Source of the DNA: JAICMB01 sp963802915
GTDB taxonomy: Bacteria; Acidobacteriota; Terriglobia; Bryobacterales; Bryobacteraceae
NCBI GenBank assembly: GCA_963802915.1
Contig: CAWDKQ010000011.1
Span: 62,001 to 126,000, forward strand
Direction: 5' to 3'
Length of the DNA stretch: 64,000 bases
Made by a program: the position numbers and the translations under genes. Positions within the stretch are counted from its first letter, which is position 1; each line of letters starts with the position of its first letter. Of this stretch, positions 27,024 to 36,405 are shown one piece after another. The notes under the pieces were generated by a model. It was not told the DNA's origin and did no database searches. It worked only from the letters and a program-made list of their open reading frames with translations.

Positions 27024-28091
27024 ATGAAACGCTTTTTTCCCGCCTCTTTAGGCCTCCTGGCAGCGCTCACTTTTGTGACGGCCAGTGGCTATGCCGACAA
27101 CAAGGAAAATAACCCCGACGACATCGGCAATCGCGACGTCGGCAAAGGTGTCAACTTCTATTCCCTCGAAAAAGAGATTGCACTTGGCAAGGGTCTGGCG
27201 CAGCAGGTGGAACGATCCGCGAAAATTATCGACGACCCGGTGGTTTCGGAATATGTGAACCGCATAGGGCAGAACCTCGTTCGCAATTCGGATGCGAAGG
27301 TCCCGTTCACCATTAAGGTGATCGACAGTGAGGAAGTAAACGCCTTCGCGCTTCCCGGCGGGTTCTTTTTCGTCAACTCGGGTTTGATTCTGAAGGCCGA
27401 TAACGAAGCGGAACTGGCCGGCGTCATGGCGCACGAAATCGGACATGTGGCCGCCCGCCACGGCACGCGTCAGGCAACAAAGGGTGAGATCGCGAACCTG
27501 GCCACCATCCCGCTCATCTTCATGGGCGGCTGGGCCGGATACGGGATTCGCCAAGCGGCGAGCGTACTGATTCCAGTGGGTTTTCTGAAGTTCTCCCGTG
27601 CCATGGAATCCGAGGCGGATCTGCTCGGTCTCGAATACATGTATAAGACGGGTTACGATCCGACCGCTTTCGTGGACTTCTTCGAGAAGATTGAGACGCT
27701 GGAAAAACGCAAACCCGGAACGATGGCGAAGGTTTTCTCCACGCACCCTCCCACGGATGATCGCATCAAAGAGTCTCAGATACGCATCGAAAAGTATCTG
27801 AAGGCAAAGCCGGAATATGTGCTGAATACGTCTGAGTTTAACGACGTGAAAGCCCGCCTGCTCGCCATGCACAACCATCGCAAGATCGACGACAAGGATT
27901 TGAACAAGCCGCGGCTGCGCCGTGCGCCCGGCTCCGGTACCGGTCCTGTGGACGCGGATGAGGACGGCAAGACGCCCAAGGGCGATCAGGATGAGCGTCC
28001 CACGCTGAAGCGCCGGCCGGATTCGGATACCAGCTCGGACTCGACTACCACAACGACTACGAGCCCGTCTAATCCGACGTCACCAAATTAG
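27024..28091 (+). CDS. M48-family metalloprotease
   Basis: A secreted zinc protease of 355 residues. I start it at ATG 27024, which begins a good signal peptide (K-R-F-F-P-A-S-L, then a hydrophobic run to S-G-Y-A) after an AGGGAG site; an ATG at 26988 adds 12 residues. The active site is H-E-I-G-H-V-A-A-R-H and the third zinc ligand is in E-S-E-A-D-L-L-G-L. This is the BepA/Oma1 type that works on outer-membrane or lipoprotein quality control in the periplasm. The tail from about residue 300 is charged and ends in a Ser/Thr repeat. A strong terminator follows. Confidence 0.9.
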   Translation: MKRFFPASLGLLAALTFVTASGYADNKENNPDDIGNRDVGKGVNFYSLEKEIALGKGLAQQVERSAKIIDDPVVSEYVNRIGQNLVRNSDAKVPFTIKVIDSEEVNAFALPGGFFFVNSGLILKADNEAELAGVMAHEIGHVAARHGTRQATKGEIANLATIPLIFMGGWAGYGIRQAASVLIPVGFLKFSRAMESEADLLGLEYMYKTGYDPTAFVDFFEKIETLEKRKPGTMAKVFSTHPPTDDRIKESQIRIEKYLKAKPEYVLNTSEFNDVKARLLAMHNHRKIDDKDLNKPRLRRAPGSGTGPVDADEDGKTPKGDQDERPTLKRRPDSDTSSDSTTTTTTSPSNPTSPN

Positions 28092-28119
28092 TTTCCTTCC
28101 ACCCGCAAGCTGAAGAGTC

Positions 28120-28153
28120 GCCCACGACGCCCAAACGCGTCGTGGGCTTTTTT
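28120..28153 (+). terminator. Rho-independent terminator of the M48 protease gene
   Basis: A perfect 11-base stem, GCCCACGACGC and GCGTCGTGGGC, with a 6-base loop, followed directly by six T. It lies 28 bases after the protease stop codon. This is the strongest terminator in the window. Confidence 0.93.
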
Positions 28154-28160
28154 AATTCTG

Positions 28161-28432
28161 ACACTCCGAGCCGATCTGACATCCGTCTGGGCTTCGTAAG
28201 TTTGATCCCCTCCCTAACGGTCAGGGTTCCGCAACACTCGGACGGGCAGCGGAACCGCGACGGTAACGGAGCGGCGGCTACTGGAACACCGGCCGCAACA
28301 CTCCGAGCCGATCTGACACCTGTCTGGGCTTCGTAAGTTTGATCCCCTCCCTAACGGTCAGGGTTCCGCAACACTCGAACGGGCGCCAGCGGAACCGCGA
28401 CGGAAACGGAGCGGCGGCTACTGGAACACCGG
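28161..28432. repeat. 137-base tandem duplication with REP-like palindrome
   Basis: Copy one spans 28161-28297 and copy two 28298-28432, nearly identical apart from a few substitutions and a short indel. Each unit runs from ACACTCCGAGCCGATCTGACA through an imperfect palindrome (TAACGGTCAGGGTTCCG and CGGAACCGCGACGG) to GCGGCGGCTACTGGAACACCGG. The last part is the 3' end of the convergent M49-like gene, including its stop codon. The repeat start also resembles an internal part of that gene (28480-28516). With the terminator, this fills the gap 28092-28417. Confidence 0.88.
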
Positions 28433-30055
28433 TTCGATATCCACCGGAATATCCGTGAGCCTCTCAAACGTACTCTGCAACACCGGCCGCAACACCCCAA
28501 GCCGATCCAACATCTGCTTCGCGCCGTGATAATCGCCCGTAGCTTCCAGCGTCAGCAGCTCGTGATCCAGATCGCGAACCGCGCCTTTGATCTTGCTGGG
28601 ATCCACCGCGAATGTCCCATCCGGATTCGCAATCACAGCGCCTTTATCCATCAGGTAATTCACCTGCATCGCCATGCCCTTCCCATGCGCTTCTTTGACG
28701 CCAAAACGAAGCGATCGGAAAGCCGACGCAAGATACGTCGTATAAAGCTGTGTTTCATTAAACGCGGCGTTCGGCAACAGCTTGTGATCCATCATGTACT
28801 GGAGCATGAACAGACCGGTGACGTCGGCCTTCGCTTCTTCGAGCGCGCTATACAGCTCCTTCATCTCCTGCCGAGGCGACGTCGCCCGGCCGTCCACCTG
28901 AATCTGGTGCGGTCCGATTCCATGGCTCAGTTCATGAGCCAGAATGTGCGTAAAGAACGCGTCGAAGCTCAATTGTTCCTGCGCTTGCGGAACCAGAACG
29001 CGCTTCGAAATCGGAATCAACGTAGTCCGAAACTTCGCCTCCTGGATATTCTTGAGCATCACGCGCTTGCTTCCCTTTTGCGTGACGACGCGCTCGTCGT
29101 TGGGAAGATTGTAAGCGGCGGTCTGAACGCCATGGTTGCCGTCGCCGGCCGAAAAAACCTCGTTGACCACGCGAATCGGCGCCTGCGCACCCAGCTTCGG
29201 ATTACGATACTTCGGATCGATGGGCAAGTTGTTCTCGATCTCCTGCAAGTGGCTGCCGAAGAAAGCAAGCTTGGCGGTCTCGGCGTCGTCGCGAAGATTC
29301 ACATACGCCTCGAATCCCGCTTTATACCCAAAAATCTCGTCATTATATGTCTCATAAGGACCGATCGTGATGTCGAGCGGAGCATCCAGGTCCATCCACG
29401 CAAGATCGCTCGCGTAATAGTCGTTCGAGAGGAACGCGGCCGCGCGCTTGACGAGAAAATCCTTGAGTGTGGCATTGTCCGTCAGTGACGCCGCGGCTTC
29501 CAGATCGCCGGCCGCCCGCGCCAGATCCTCGCGATACTCGACGCTGTATGGAACCATGCTCAAGTTGCCCTTGGCATCGCGCCGAATCACGGTGAAAAAT
29601 CCGGTCGCGCGCTCCTGATCTTCTTTCGGGAGCGTCTTCACCCATTTCTCGAATTCCTCGCGCGTCATGTCCTCAGGATAGAAATTAGCGCCGAGGGGTT
29701 TGCGTTCAGGCACGCCGGGCAGGAAAGCGATGTGCCCATCAAGATCGGACCATGGTCCCTTATTGATCCGGAAGTAGTGCAGACGAGCTTTGCCGAGCGG
29801 AGACGTGTCGTGCTTCAGTTTGTTGTAAAGCGCAACATCGCCGCTCCAGAGCTGGCGCATGAAAATATCGTCGACGATGCGGGCGGCATCCACGAGTTTG
29901 GCCAACGCCTGCTTGTCGCCAGGCGAGAGAGCCGACGTATCGACACGCAGCTCCGCGGGCGCGAAACGGGCAGTCATCTTTTTCAACTGATCGAGGTCAG
30001 GGATGGTCGCGGCTGTAACAAGCATAGGCAGGAATACAAACAACAGAGGTTTCAT
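28418..30055 (-). CDS. Dipeptidyl-peptidase III-like (M49-type) metallopeptidase
   Basis: A 545-residue secreted protein (signal peptide L-L-F-V-F-L-P-M-L-V-T-A-A). The zinc site is H-E-L-S-H near residue 375 with the downstream E-E-A-K-A-D near 410, the spacing and acidic motif expected of M49 peptidases, although that family usually has a longer HExxxH motif. Conserved blocks such as P-K-E-D-Q-E-R-A-T-G-F-F and P-Y-E-T-Y-N-D-E-I-F-G support a family of bacterial M49-like enzymes. The start overlaps the stop of the upstream lipoprotein gene by one base. Confidence 0.78.
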   Translation of the reverse strand: MKPLLFVFLPMLVTAATIPDLDQLKKMTARFAPAELRVDTSALSPGDKQALAKLVDAARIVDDIFMRQLWSGDVALYNKLKHDTSPLGKARLHYFRINKGPWSDLDGHIAFLPGVPERKPLGANFYPEDMTREEFEKWVKTLPKEDQERATGFFTVIRRDAKGNLSMVPYSVEYREDLARAAGDLEAAASLTDNATLKDFLVKRAAAFLSNDYYASDLAWMDLDAPLDITIGPYETYNDEIFGYKAGFEAYVNLRDDAETAKLAFFGSHLQEIENNLPIDPKYRNPKLGAQAPIRVVNEVFSAGDGNHGVQTAAYNLPNDERVVTQKGSKRVMLKNIQEAKFRTTLIPISKRVLVPQAQEQLSFDAFFTHILAHELSHGIGPHQIQVDGRATSPRQEMKELYSALEEAKADVTGLFMLQYMMDHKLLPNAAFNETQLYTTYLASAFRSLRFGVKEAHGKGMAMQVNYLMDKGAVIANPDGTFAVDPSKIKGAVRDLDHELLTLEATGDYHGAKQMLDRLGVLRPVLQSTFERLTDIPVDIEPVFQ

Positions 30056-30492
30056 TATTTCGGCTCAGTAATCTGAAAATCGGCCGTGATGAACTGCCAG
30101 TCCGGCAGTTCGTAGACGCGCAGCTTGGTGGGCACCTCGGCCGTCACTTCTTTGAGGTCTTCCGGTCCCAATCCTTCTACGCGCGCATTGAACGTGGCGA
30201 GCGGCGGATCGCTCGGTTTCGCGGTAGAGGCGCGCAGGTTGACGGTCATGGCGATATTTCCAATGTCCGCGTCCGAATGATTGACCACGGCGAAGCGGAC
30301 CTCCAGCTTGCCCGGACCTTTTTCAGTGATTCGGAATCCGGTGATCTCGATATATTTGGCGACTGGATTGGAGCTTGGCGCCACACGTTGGGGCGAGCGA
30401 GTCTGCGTTGTCGCAGTGCCCGTCGATTGCGGAGAGGAAGAGCAACCGGCGAGCGTGAGTGACAGCAGAGCGAGTACTAGAGATTGGCGCAT
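30055..30492 (-). CDS. Predicted lipoprotein of unknown function
   Basis: A 145-residue protein with a lipoprotein signal (L-A-L-L-S-L-T-L-A-G-C, the lipobox cysteine at 17), then a Ser/Thr/Pro-rich linker to about residue 42. The globular part is a beta sandwich (F-A-V-V-N-H-S-D-A-D-I-G-N-I), similar in style to FxLYD-type domains. Function unknown. It is first in a unit with the M49-like peptidase (1-base overlap), suggesting both act at the cell envelope. Confidence 0.7.
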   Translation of the reverse strand: MRQSLVLALLSLTLAGCSSSPQSTGTATTQTRSPQRVAPSSNPVAKYIEITGFRITEKGPGKLEVRFAVVNHSDADIGNIAMTVNLRASTAKPSDPPLATFNARVEGLGPEDLKEVTAEVPTKLRVYELPDWQFITADFQITEPK

Positions 30493-30558
30493 GCATCCGA
30501 ATTTTACCGCGTGCGGTTACGCGGCGGCTTCGATCAGTACATTTTTCCGTTAAAACAG

Positions 30559-30589
30559 TTGACAAAAAGGCCAGTAGCAGGAGTATTAT
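30559..30589 (+). promoter_or_regulatory. Possible sigma-70 promoter
   Basis: TTGACA (30559-30564) and TATTAT (30584-30589) on the plus strand are close to the consensus -35 and -10 boxes. The spacer is 19 bases, longer than the ideal 17, and the site is about 475 bases from the acyl-CoA synthetase start, so it is only a candidate. Confidence 0.35.
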
Positions 30590-30967
30590 GATCTAGCGAA
30601 CGGCCAATCGATATTCTTGTCCGATCTCCGCTTCGCCGATCGGTACAAGCCGTTCTTACCGCCCCGGCGCTAACTGCACCTTCGGGCACGCTTCGAGCGA
30701 TCGCTCACACCACGGCGGACTATCCGCGTGGCGTTGTTGGACCTGGCAATCCGGCGCGAGTGGTTCGAGAAACGCACAAATACTGTTCACCCAGAGTTGT
30801 TGCGTTCGTATTCTCTCCTGACATTTTGAGGTCCGCTGCACGTCGATCGGACCTTTAAAATCTGTAACGTTTTGCCACCTGGCCAAAACTGGGTAGGGCT
30901 ATCGTCGTCTTTGGCGGAGTCGCACTAGCACATCAAGAAATCGGCAGGATACGTGTGTCCTGAGGCG

Positions 30968-30984
30968 CGCGAAGTTAATTCGCG
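30968..30984. promoter_or_regulatory. Palindromic operator candidate before the fatty-acid operon
   Basis: CGCGAA-GTTAA-TTCGCG is a perfect 6-base inverted repeat with a 5-base centre, located about 80 bases before the acyl-CoA synthetase start. Its size and symmetry fit a TetR-type repressor site; fatty-acid operons of this type are often controlled by such FadR-like repressors. No repressor gene lies in the window, so this is an inference from position and symmetry. Confidence 0.4.
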
Positions 30985-31065
30985 TCTTAATGTACTAACG
31001 TCACTGCCTTTTCATCTCCACCAAGTCGACTTACTCATTTCCGGAACCAGATAGAGGTGTGGTTC

Positions 31066-32676
31066 ATGAACATTCCACTTACACCCGTTCGCTTCCTCCG
31101 TTATGCCGAGGAGCAATATGCGGATAACACCGCTATCGTCTGCGGAGATCAGCGGTTCACTTACGGGCAGTTTGCTATGCGCGTCAATCGCCTCGCCGGC
31201 GCTCTCCGGGCCATCGATATCGAGCCGGGCGCGCGTGTCGCGTTTCTTAGCGCGAACTGCCATCGCCTTCTGGAAGCTTATTACGGCGTGCTCGAAGCGG
31301 GAGGCGTTCTGCTTCCTCTGAACGTCCGCCTCGCCGCGCGGGAATTGACTTATATTTTGAATAATTCCGGAGCCAGCGTTCTCTTCCTCGATCGCTCTTT
31401 TGTCCCCCTCGTGGACGCGTTCCACAAACACATTCCCGGCATCCGCAACTTCTTCCTGCTGGATGCGACGGCGCATGCCAGCTGGCTCTCCTCGGAGAAT
31501 TACGAAGACCTGCTATCTTCCGCGGAGCCTTATCGCTGCGACATCATGCGGGTCGACGAGAACGCGTTAGCCGAGCTCTTTTACACCAGCGGGACCTGCG
31601 CATCACCCAAGGGCGTGATGCTGTCTCATCGCAATGTCTATCTCCATGGCCTGGACGTGGCGCTGGCGTTCAATCTCTCGGCCAAGGATGCGCATCTCCA
31701 TACCATCCCTTTATTTCACGCCAACGGCTGGGGATCGGCGCACGTTCTTACGCTTATGGGCGGAAAGCATGTGATGATCGGCGCCTTCGAGCCCGGCGAA
31801 GTGTTCCGGCTCATCGCGCGCGAGCGCATCACCGCGTGTTTCCTCGTTCCCGCCATGGCACAGGCGCTCCTTCAATCTCCCGATCGTCACCAGTGTGAAC
31901 TGAGCAGCCTCAAATGGATCGCTATCGGCGGTTCGGCTTCTTCTCCCACTCTAGTACGCCATGTGAAGGAAACCCTGGGCTGCGACTGCTTCTCCGGTTA
32001 CGGCTTGACCGAAAGCGCCCCCGTGCTGGCGATCTCGCGCGAACGCCCCGGCGTTCCATGGAAAGGAGCCGAGCATTTTGTCCATCAGGCGATGACCGGC
32101 TACGCCATCCCCGGAGTCGAGATGCGAGTGGTGGATGCGAACAATGTCGACGTGCCTTGTGACGGGAAAACACCTGGCGAAATTATTGCTCGCAGCGATG
32201 GCGTGATGGAGGGCTATTGGCGTCAGCCGGAGTTGAGCGCGCAAACGATTCGCGACGGCTGGCTGCGCACCGGAGACATGGCGACCATCGACGCCCATGG
32301 CTATGCCCTCATCGTCGATCGAAAGAAAGACATTATCATCAGCGGCGGAGAGAATATCTCCTCACTCGAGTTAGAGCAAACGCTGATGTTGCACTCCAGC
32401 GTCTACGATGCCGCGGTCATCGCCGTCCCCGACGAAAAGTGGGGCGAAGTTCCCAAAGCATTCGTGGTCTTGACTCCTGGAGAACACGTCTCTGAAGCGG
32501 CGCTCATCGAGTTCTGCCGCGCGAACCTGGCCCATTTCAAAGCGCCGCAGTCGGTCGAATTCGTCGACTCTCTCCCCAAGAACGCAATGGGAAAGACCCT
32601 GAAAGCGGAATTGCGCAAGAAATACTGGAGTGACTCCGAGGATCTGGAGCCGGTTGCGCTCGCGGCTCAAGCCTAA
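31066..32676 (+). CDS. Acyl-CoA synthetase (AMP-forming fatty acid-CoA ligase)
   Basis: A 536-residue adenylate-forming enzyme that activates carboxylic acids with ATP and CoA. The AMP-binding P-loop is F-Y-T-S-G-T-C-A-S-P-K-G-V. Further motifs are G-Y-G-L-T-E-S-A-P near residue 315, W-L-R-T-G-D near 400 and the C-terminal catalytic-lysine region P-K-N-A-M-G-K. I chose ATG 31066 with the GAGGTG site 6 bases before it; a GTG at 31057 is in frame. It leads an operon of beta-oxidation genes, so a fatty acid is the likely substrate; chain length cannot be told. Confidence 0.92.
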   Translation: MNIPLTPVRFLRYAEEQYADNTAIVCGDQRFTYGQFAMRVNRLAGALRAIDIEPGARVAFLSANCHRLLEAYYGVLEAGGVLLPLNVRLAARELTYILNNSGASVLFLDRSFVPLVDAFHKHIPGIRNFFLLDATAHASWLSSENYEDLLSSAEPYRCDIMRVDENALAELFYTSGTCASPKGVMLSHRNVYLHGLDVALAFNLSAKDAHLHTIPLFHANGWGSAHVLTLMGGKHVMIGAFEPGEVFRLIARERITACFLVPAMAQALLQSPDRHQCELSSLKWIAIGGSASSPTLVRHVKETLGCDCFSGYGLTESAPVLAISRERPGVPWKGAEHFVHQAMTGYAIPGVEMRVVDANNVDVPCDGKTPGEIIARSDGVMEGYWRQPELSAQTIRDGWLRTGDMATIDAHGYALIVDRKKDIIISGGENISSLELEQTLMLHSSVYDAAVIAVPDEKWGEVPKAFVVLTPGEHVSEAALIEFCRANLAHFKAPQSVEFVDSLPKNAMGKTLKAELRKKYWSDSEDLEPVALAAQA

Positions 32677-32710
32677 TTCGTGTACGACACAACAAGGAAG
32701 GAACTTAGTC

Positions 32711-35116
32711 ATGGCTATAGCTCAGAATGCTATCGACCAGCTTACCCGGGCTGAGGAGGTTCCAAAGCCCGTTTGTCATCGTGGAATGACAAGAACGCTT
32801 CGCCGCGTGGCCATCCTGGGCGCCGGCACCATGGGGGTGCGCGTTGCCGCTCACTTTGCCAATGCCGGCGTGCCTTCGCTGCTATTGAGCCGAGTGAATT
32901 TTCAGGAAAAGAACCGCAATGCCACGGCGCTGAAAGCAATTCAAACCGCGGTCAAGCAAAAGCCCGCGAGTTTCTTCTCCGACGATCTTGTGAAGCTCGT
33001 CAAACCCGGCAACTACGAAGACAACTTCAACGAGATCGCCGATTGCGATTGGGTCATCGAGACCGTTGCGGAAGATCTTCAAATCAAGCGCGACCTGTGG
33101 CGTCGCGTGGAATCGGTCGCGAAACCGGAAACGATTCTCTCCACCTGCACCAGCGGCGTTCCTCTGGCCAAGATTGTCGAAGGTTTCTCCGAGCAGTTCC
33201 GCAAAAACTTCCTTGGCACCCACGTATTCAATCCGCCCCGCTATCTTCATTTAATGGAAGTGATCCCCGGACCGGACACCGACCCGGATTTGGTCGCTTT
33301 CGTGGAGGATTATTCCGCCCGCAGGCTCGGCAAGGGAGTCGTGCGTTGCAAAGACACTCCGACTTTTGTAGCTAATCGGATGGGCGCCTTCTTCGGGGCT
33401 ACGGTCACCAAGATCACCTTGGAAGACGACTACACCATCGAAGAAACTGACCTGCTCACAGGTCCACTAATTGGCCTGCCGAACACCGGCACCTTCCGCC
33501 TGCTGGACGTTGTGGGAGTCGACATCTGGACCAACGTCTCCAGGAATCTCTACCATGCAGTCCCCGGCGATCCGTGGCGCGACCGTTTCCTCCCACCCGA
33601 ATTCGAAACCAAAATGTTGGAGCATAACTGGATCGGCGAGAAGTCCGGGCAGGGCATGTACAAGAAGGTGGTGGTTGGCGAGGAGAAAGAAATCTGGGCG
33701 CTCGACTGGAAGACCCTGGAATACCATCTCGCACAGAAGCCTACCTTCCTGTCCGTGGAAGTGGGCAAATCGATCGAAGATTTTCCAGAACGGATGCGCG
33801 CGCTGGTGAACGCCGACGACCGCGCTGGAAAATTCCTGTGGAAGCTCTTCAGCGACTACTTCCTATATGCCGCCGAGATGATTCCGGAGATTTCCGACCG
33901 TATCGTCGAAATCGATCGCGGCATGCGGTGGGGTTACGCCCATAAGTTCGGGCCTTTCGAGATGTGGGACGCTCTGGGATTCCAGGACGTCTTGGCCCGC
34001 ATGAAGAAAGAAGGCCGCGCCATTCCGCACAATATCGAAGAAATGGCCGCCAGGGGCGCCACGTCGTTCTACAGCTATACGGCAAACGGCCATGCCCGGG
34101 CGCAGTACTTCGATTTCCGCAAGAACGACTATGAATTCATCGAAACCCAACCCGGCTCGCTCGTAATCGGGGACGCCAAGCGCTCCAACGGCGTTATTAA
34201 GAAAAATGCCGGCGCTTCGTTAGTCGATCTCGGGGACGGGGCGTTGTGCGTGGAACTCCACAGCAAGATGAACTCGATTGGCGAGGACATCATTCACATG
34301 CTGCACGCTGGCATCGAAGAAACCAACAAAAACTTCGACGCCATGGTAATCGCCACGGACGGTGAAAACTTCAGCGTCGGCGCGAACCTGGTCCCGATTC
34401 TGCTCGCGGCCGAAGAAGGCGAATGGGATGAGCTGAATGAAGCTGTGGCGCGTTTCCAGAAGGTCAATATGGCCCTAAAATACGCCGCCAAGCCCGTCGT
34501 TTCCGCTCTATTCGCACGCACCCTCGGAGGCGGCTGCGAGATTGGGATGCACACGATTCCGCAGGCGTCGGCCGAGCTCTACATGGGGCAGGTCGAGATG
34601 GCTGTCGGTCTCATTCCAGCCGGCGGCGGCTGCAAAGAGCTCCTCATTCGATTGAAAGAATCGCGCCCTGTTTTCGAACTCGTCGGCTATGCCAAAGTTT
34701 CCACCAGCGCCGAAGAGGCCAAGAAACTCGGTTTCCTCGATCATAGTGTTCGCATCACGATGAATCCGGAGCGGCTCATCGGCGACGCCAAAGCGCTTGC
34801 GCTGACCCTGGCGTCCGATTACGTGCCCGCCGTCCCTCGCACCGATATCAAGGTGGGGGGCGAGGCCGCCTACTCTTTGCTCAAGCTGGGCCTGTGGGGC
34901 TTCCAGCAAGGCAACTTCATCACTGAACACGACCAGGTTGTGGGCGAACGGCTGGCCTATGTTCTGGCCGGCGGCCGTCTTATCGGAGAGCAGTTGGTCT
35001 CCGAACAGTATTTACTGGATCTGGAACGCGAAGCGTTCCTCAGCCTGTGCGGACATCCCGCTACGCGGGCCCGCATGGCTTACATGCTGAAGACGGGAAA
35101 GCCCTTGCGCAATTAG
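32711..35116 (+). CDS. fadN: 3-hydroxyacyl-CoA dehydrogenase/enoyl-CoA hydratase fusion, FadN-like (copy 1)
   Basis: An 801-residue two-domain enzyme carrying out the hydratase and NAD-dependent dehydrogenase steps of beta-oxidation. Domain order is dehydrogenase first (V-A-I-L-G-A-G-T-M-G near residue 34, F-N-P-P-R-Y-L-H-L-M-E near 180) and hydratase last (S-V-G-A-N-L near 560, L-G-G-G-C-E near 610). This matches Bacillus FadN and is the reverse of E. coli FadB. ATG 32711 follows an AAGGAAGG site. It has about 26 extra N-terminal residues compared with the paralogue at 54723-57056. Confidence 0.9.
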   Translation: MAIAQNAIDQLTRAEEVPKPVCHRGMTRTLRRVAILGAGTMGVRVAAHFANAGVPSLLLSRVNFQEKNRNATALKAIQTAVKQKPASFFSDDLVKLVKPGNYEDNFNEIADCDWVIETVAEDLQIKRDLWRRVESVAKPETILSTCTSGVPLAKIVEGFSEQFRKNFLGTHVFNPPRYLHLMEVIPGPDTDPDLVAFVEDYSARRLGKGVVRCKDTPTFVANRMGAFFGATVTKITLEDDYTIEETDLLTGPLIGLPNTGTFRLLDVVGVDIWTNVSRNLYHAVPGDPWRDRFLPPEFETKMLEHNWIGEKSGQGMYKKVVVGEEKEIWALDWKTLEYHLAQKPTFLSVEVGKSIEDFPERMRALVNADDRAGKFLWKLFSDYFLYAAEMIPEISDRIVEIDRGMRWGYAHKFGPFEMWDALGFQDVLARMKKEGRAIPHNIEEMAARGATSFYSYTANGHARAQYFDFRKNDYEFIETQPGSLVIGDAKRSNGVIKKNAGASLVDLGDGALCVELHSKMNSIGEDIIHMLHAGIEETNKNFDAMVIATDGENFSVGANLVPILLAAEEGEWDELNEAVARFQKVNMALKYAAKPVVSALFARTLGGGCEIGMHTIPQASAELYMGQVEMAVGLIPAGGGCKELLIRLKESRPVFELVGYAKVSTSAEEAKKLGFLDHSVRITMNPERLIGDAKALALTLASDYVPAVPRTDIKVGGEAAYSLLKLGLWGFQQGNFITEHDQVVGERLAYVLAGGRLIGEQLVSEQYLLDLEREAFLSLCGHPATRARMAYMLKTGKPLRN

Positions 35117-35153
35117 CGGGTGCAACAGGAGAGATCAGTCAAGGAGATTTCAT

Positions 35154-36327
35154 ATGGAAGCTGTAATTATCGATTGTCTTCGCACGCCCGTAGGCAAGGC
35201 GCCGAAAGGAACTCTGCGCAACACCCGCCCCGATGATCTCGCCGCGGCCGTGATTCAGGCGTCTGCTAAAAAGATTCCCGCAAATTTCGCCCGACACCAT
35301 CGACGACGTGATTCTCGGGTGCGCGTTTCCAGAAGGGGAAGCCGGCATGAACACCGCGCGCGCAGTGGCTATACGTGCCGGACTGCCGGATACCGTTCCC
35401 GCTTACACCATCAATCGTTTTTGCTCCTCCGGACTCCAGGCCATTGCGCTGGCCGCGGACCGCATCCGTTTAGGCGATGCCGACATCGTCATCGCCGGCG
35501 GCATGGAGTCCATGAGCATGATCCCCATGGGCGGGAATAAGCTCGCTCCGAATCCCTGGATTGTCGACAATATGCCGCAGCTCTACATGGGCATGGGCAT
35601 GACCGCCGAGTGCGTGCGCAAGAAGTACGGCGTCACGCGCGAGGAGGTTGACGAGTTCGCGCTGCACAGCCACCAGAAGGCGATTAATGCGCAAAACACC
35701 GGAAAATTCGACGACGAAATTGTTCCCATCGAAGTCGAGTCAACCGTCTTCAACGGCCATCCCAAGAACGTGAAGACCTGGTTTACCAAGGATGAGGGGC
35801 CGCGCGCCGACACGTCGATGGCGGCTCTCGCGAAGCTGAAGCCGGCATTTCAGGTCGGCGGCATCGTGACGGCCGGCAACTCCTCGCAAACCAGCGACGG
35901 AGCGGCGGCCGCGATTGTGATGTCGGAGGCAAGGGCCAGGGAGCTCGGTCTGAAACCCATGGTTCGCTTCGTCACGTTCGCGGTCGCCGGCGTTCCTCCG
36001 GAGATTATGGGCATGGGTCCTGTAGCCGCAATTCCGAAGGCGCTCCAGCACGCTGGCCTCAAACTCGATGACATCGGCGTTTTCGAATTGAACGAAGCCT
36101 TCGCGGCGCAGGCTGTCGCCGTGATTCGGGAAGCCGGTCTCGATCCCGACAAGGTCAATCTAAACGGCGGCGCGGTCGCCCTCGGACACCCGCTCGGCTG
36201 CACCGGGGCGAAATTAACAGCCACCATACTGCGCGAGATGAATCGTCGCACCGCGAAGTATGGCATGGTCTCCATGTGCATCGGAGGAGGTCAGGGCGCG
36301 GCTGGTATTTTCGAGAATCTGAACTAA
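35154..36327 (+). CDS. fadA: Acetyl-CoA acyltransferase (thiolase), copy 1, one frameshift
   Basis: Catalyses the last, thiolytic step of beta-oxidation. It starts E-A-V-I-I-D-C-L-R-T-P-V-G-K. The active-site Cys is in F-C-S-S-G-L-Q, with E-L-N-E-A-F-A, G-G-A-V-A-L-G-H-P-L-G and C-I-G-G-G-Q-G following. The frame breaks near 35278: dropping one C from ATTCCCGCAAAT restores K-I-P-Q-I-S-P-D-T-I-D-D-V and one open frame of about 390 codons. It lies 37 bases after fadN and is followed by fadE, the fadN-fadA-fadE order seen in Bacillus. Confidence 0.92.
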
Positions 36328-36405
36328 GTAATTCATACGCCGTACCGCGTGCTGCGTGTGGCATCGGCGCCTTGCGCCGTGCGCGGTACGGACCACGAGG
36401 AAATA

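Larger units (their letters stand above)
30493..31065. other. 573-base intergenic region upstream of the fatty-acid operon
   Basis: No convincing gene; the only sizeable open frame (30656-30886, minus) has the look of non-coding sequence and no family match I recognise. The region separates a divergent lipoprotein gene from the acyl-CoA synthetase. It contains a possible sigma-70 promoter at 30559-30589 and a 17-base palindrome at 30968-30984, both listed separately. A leader or unannotated small RNA could fit in 30600-30960, but I see no clear stem-loop set there. Confidence 0.6.

Noticed and set aside
30656..30886. A 76-codon minus-strand frame in the gap before the fatty-acid operon
   Set aside because: No ribosome site, no motif, and an amino acid composition like translated non-coding DNA.
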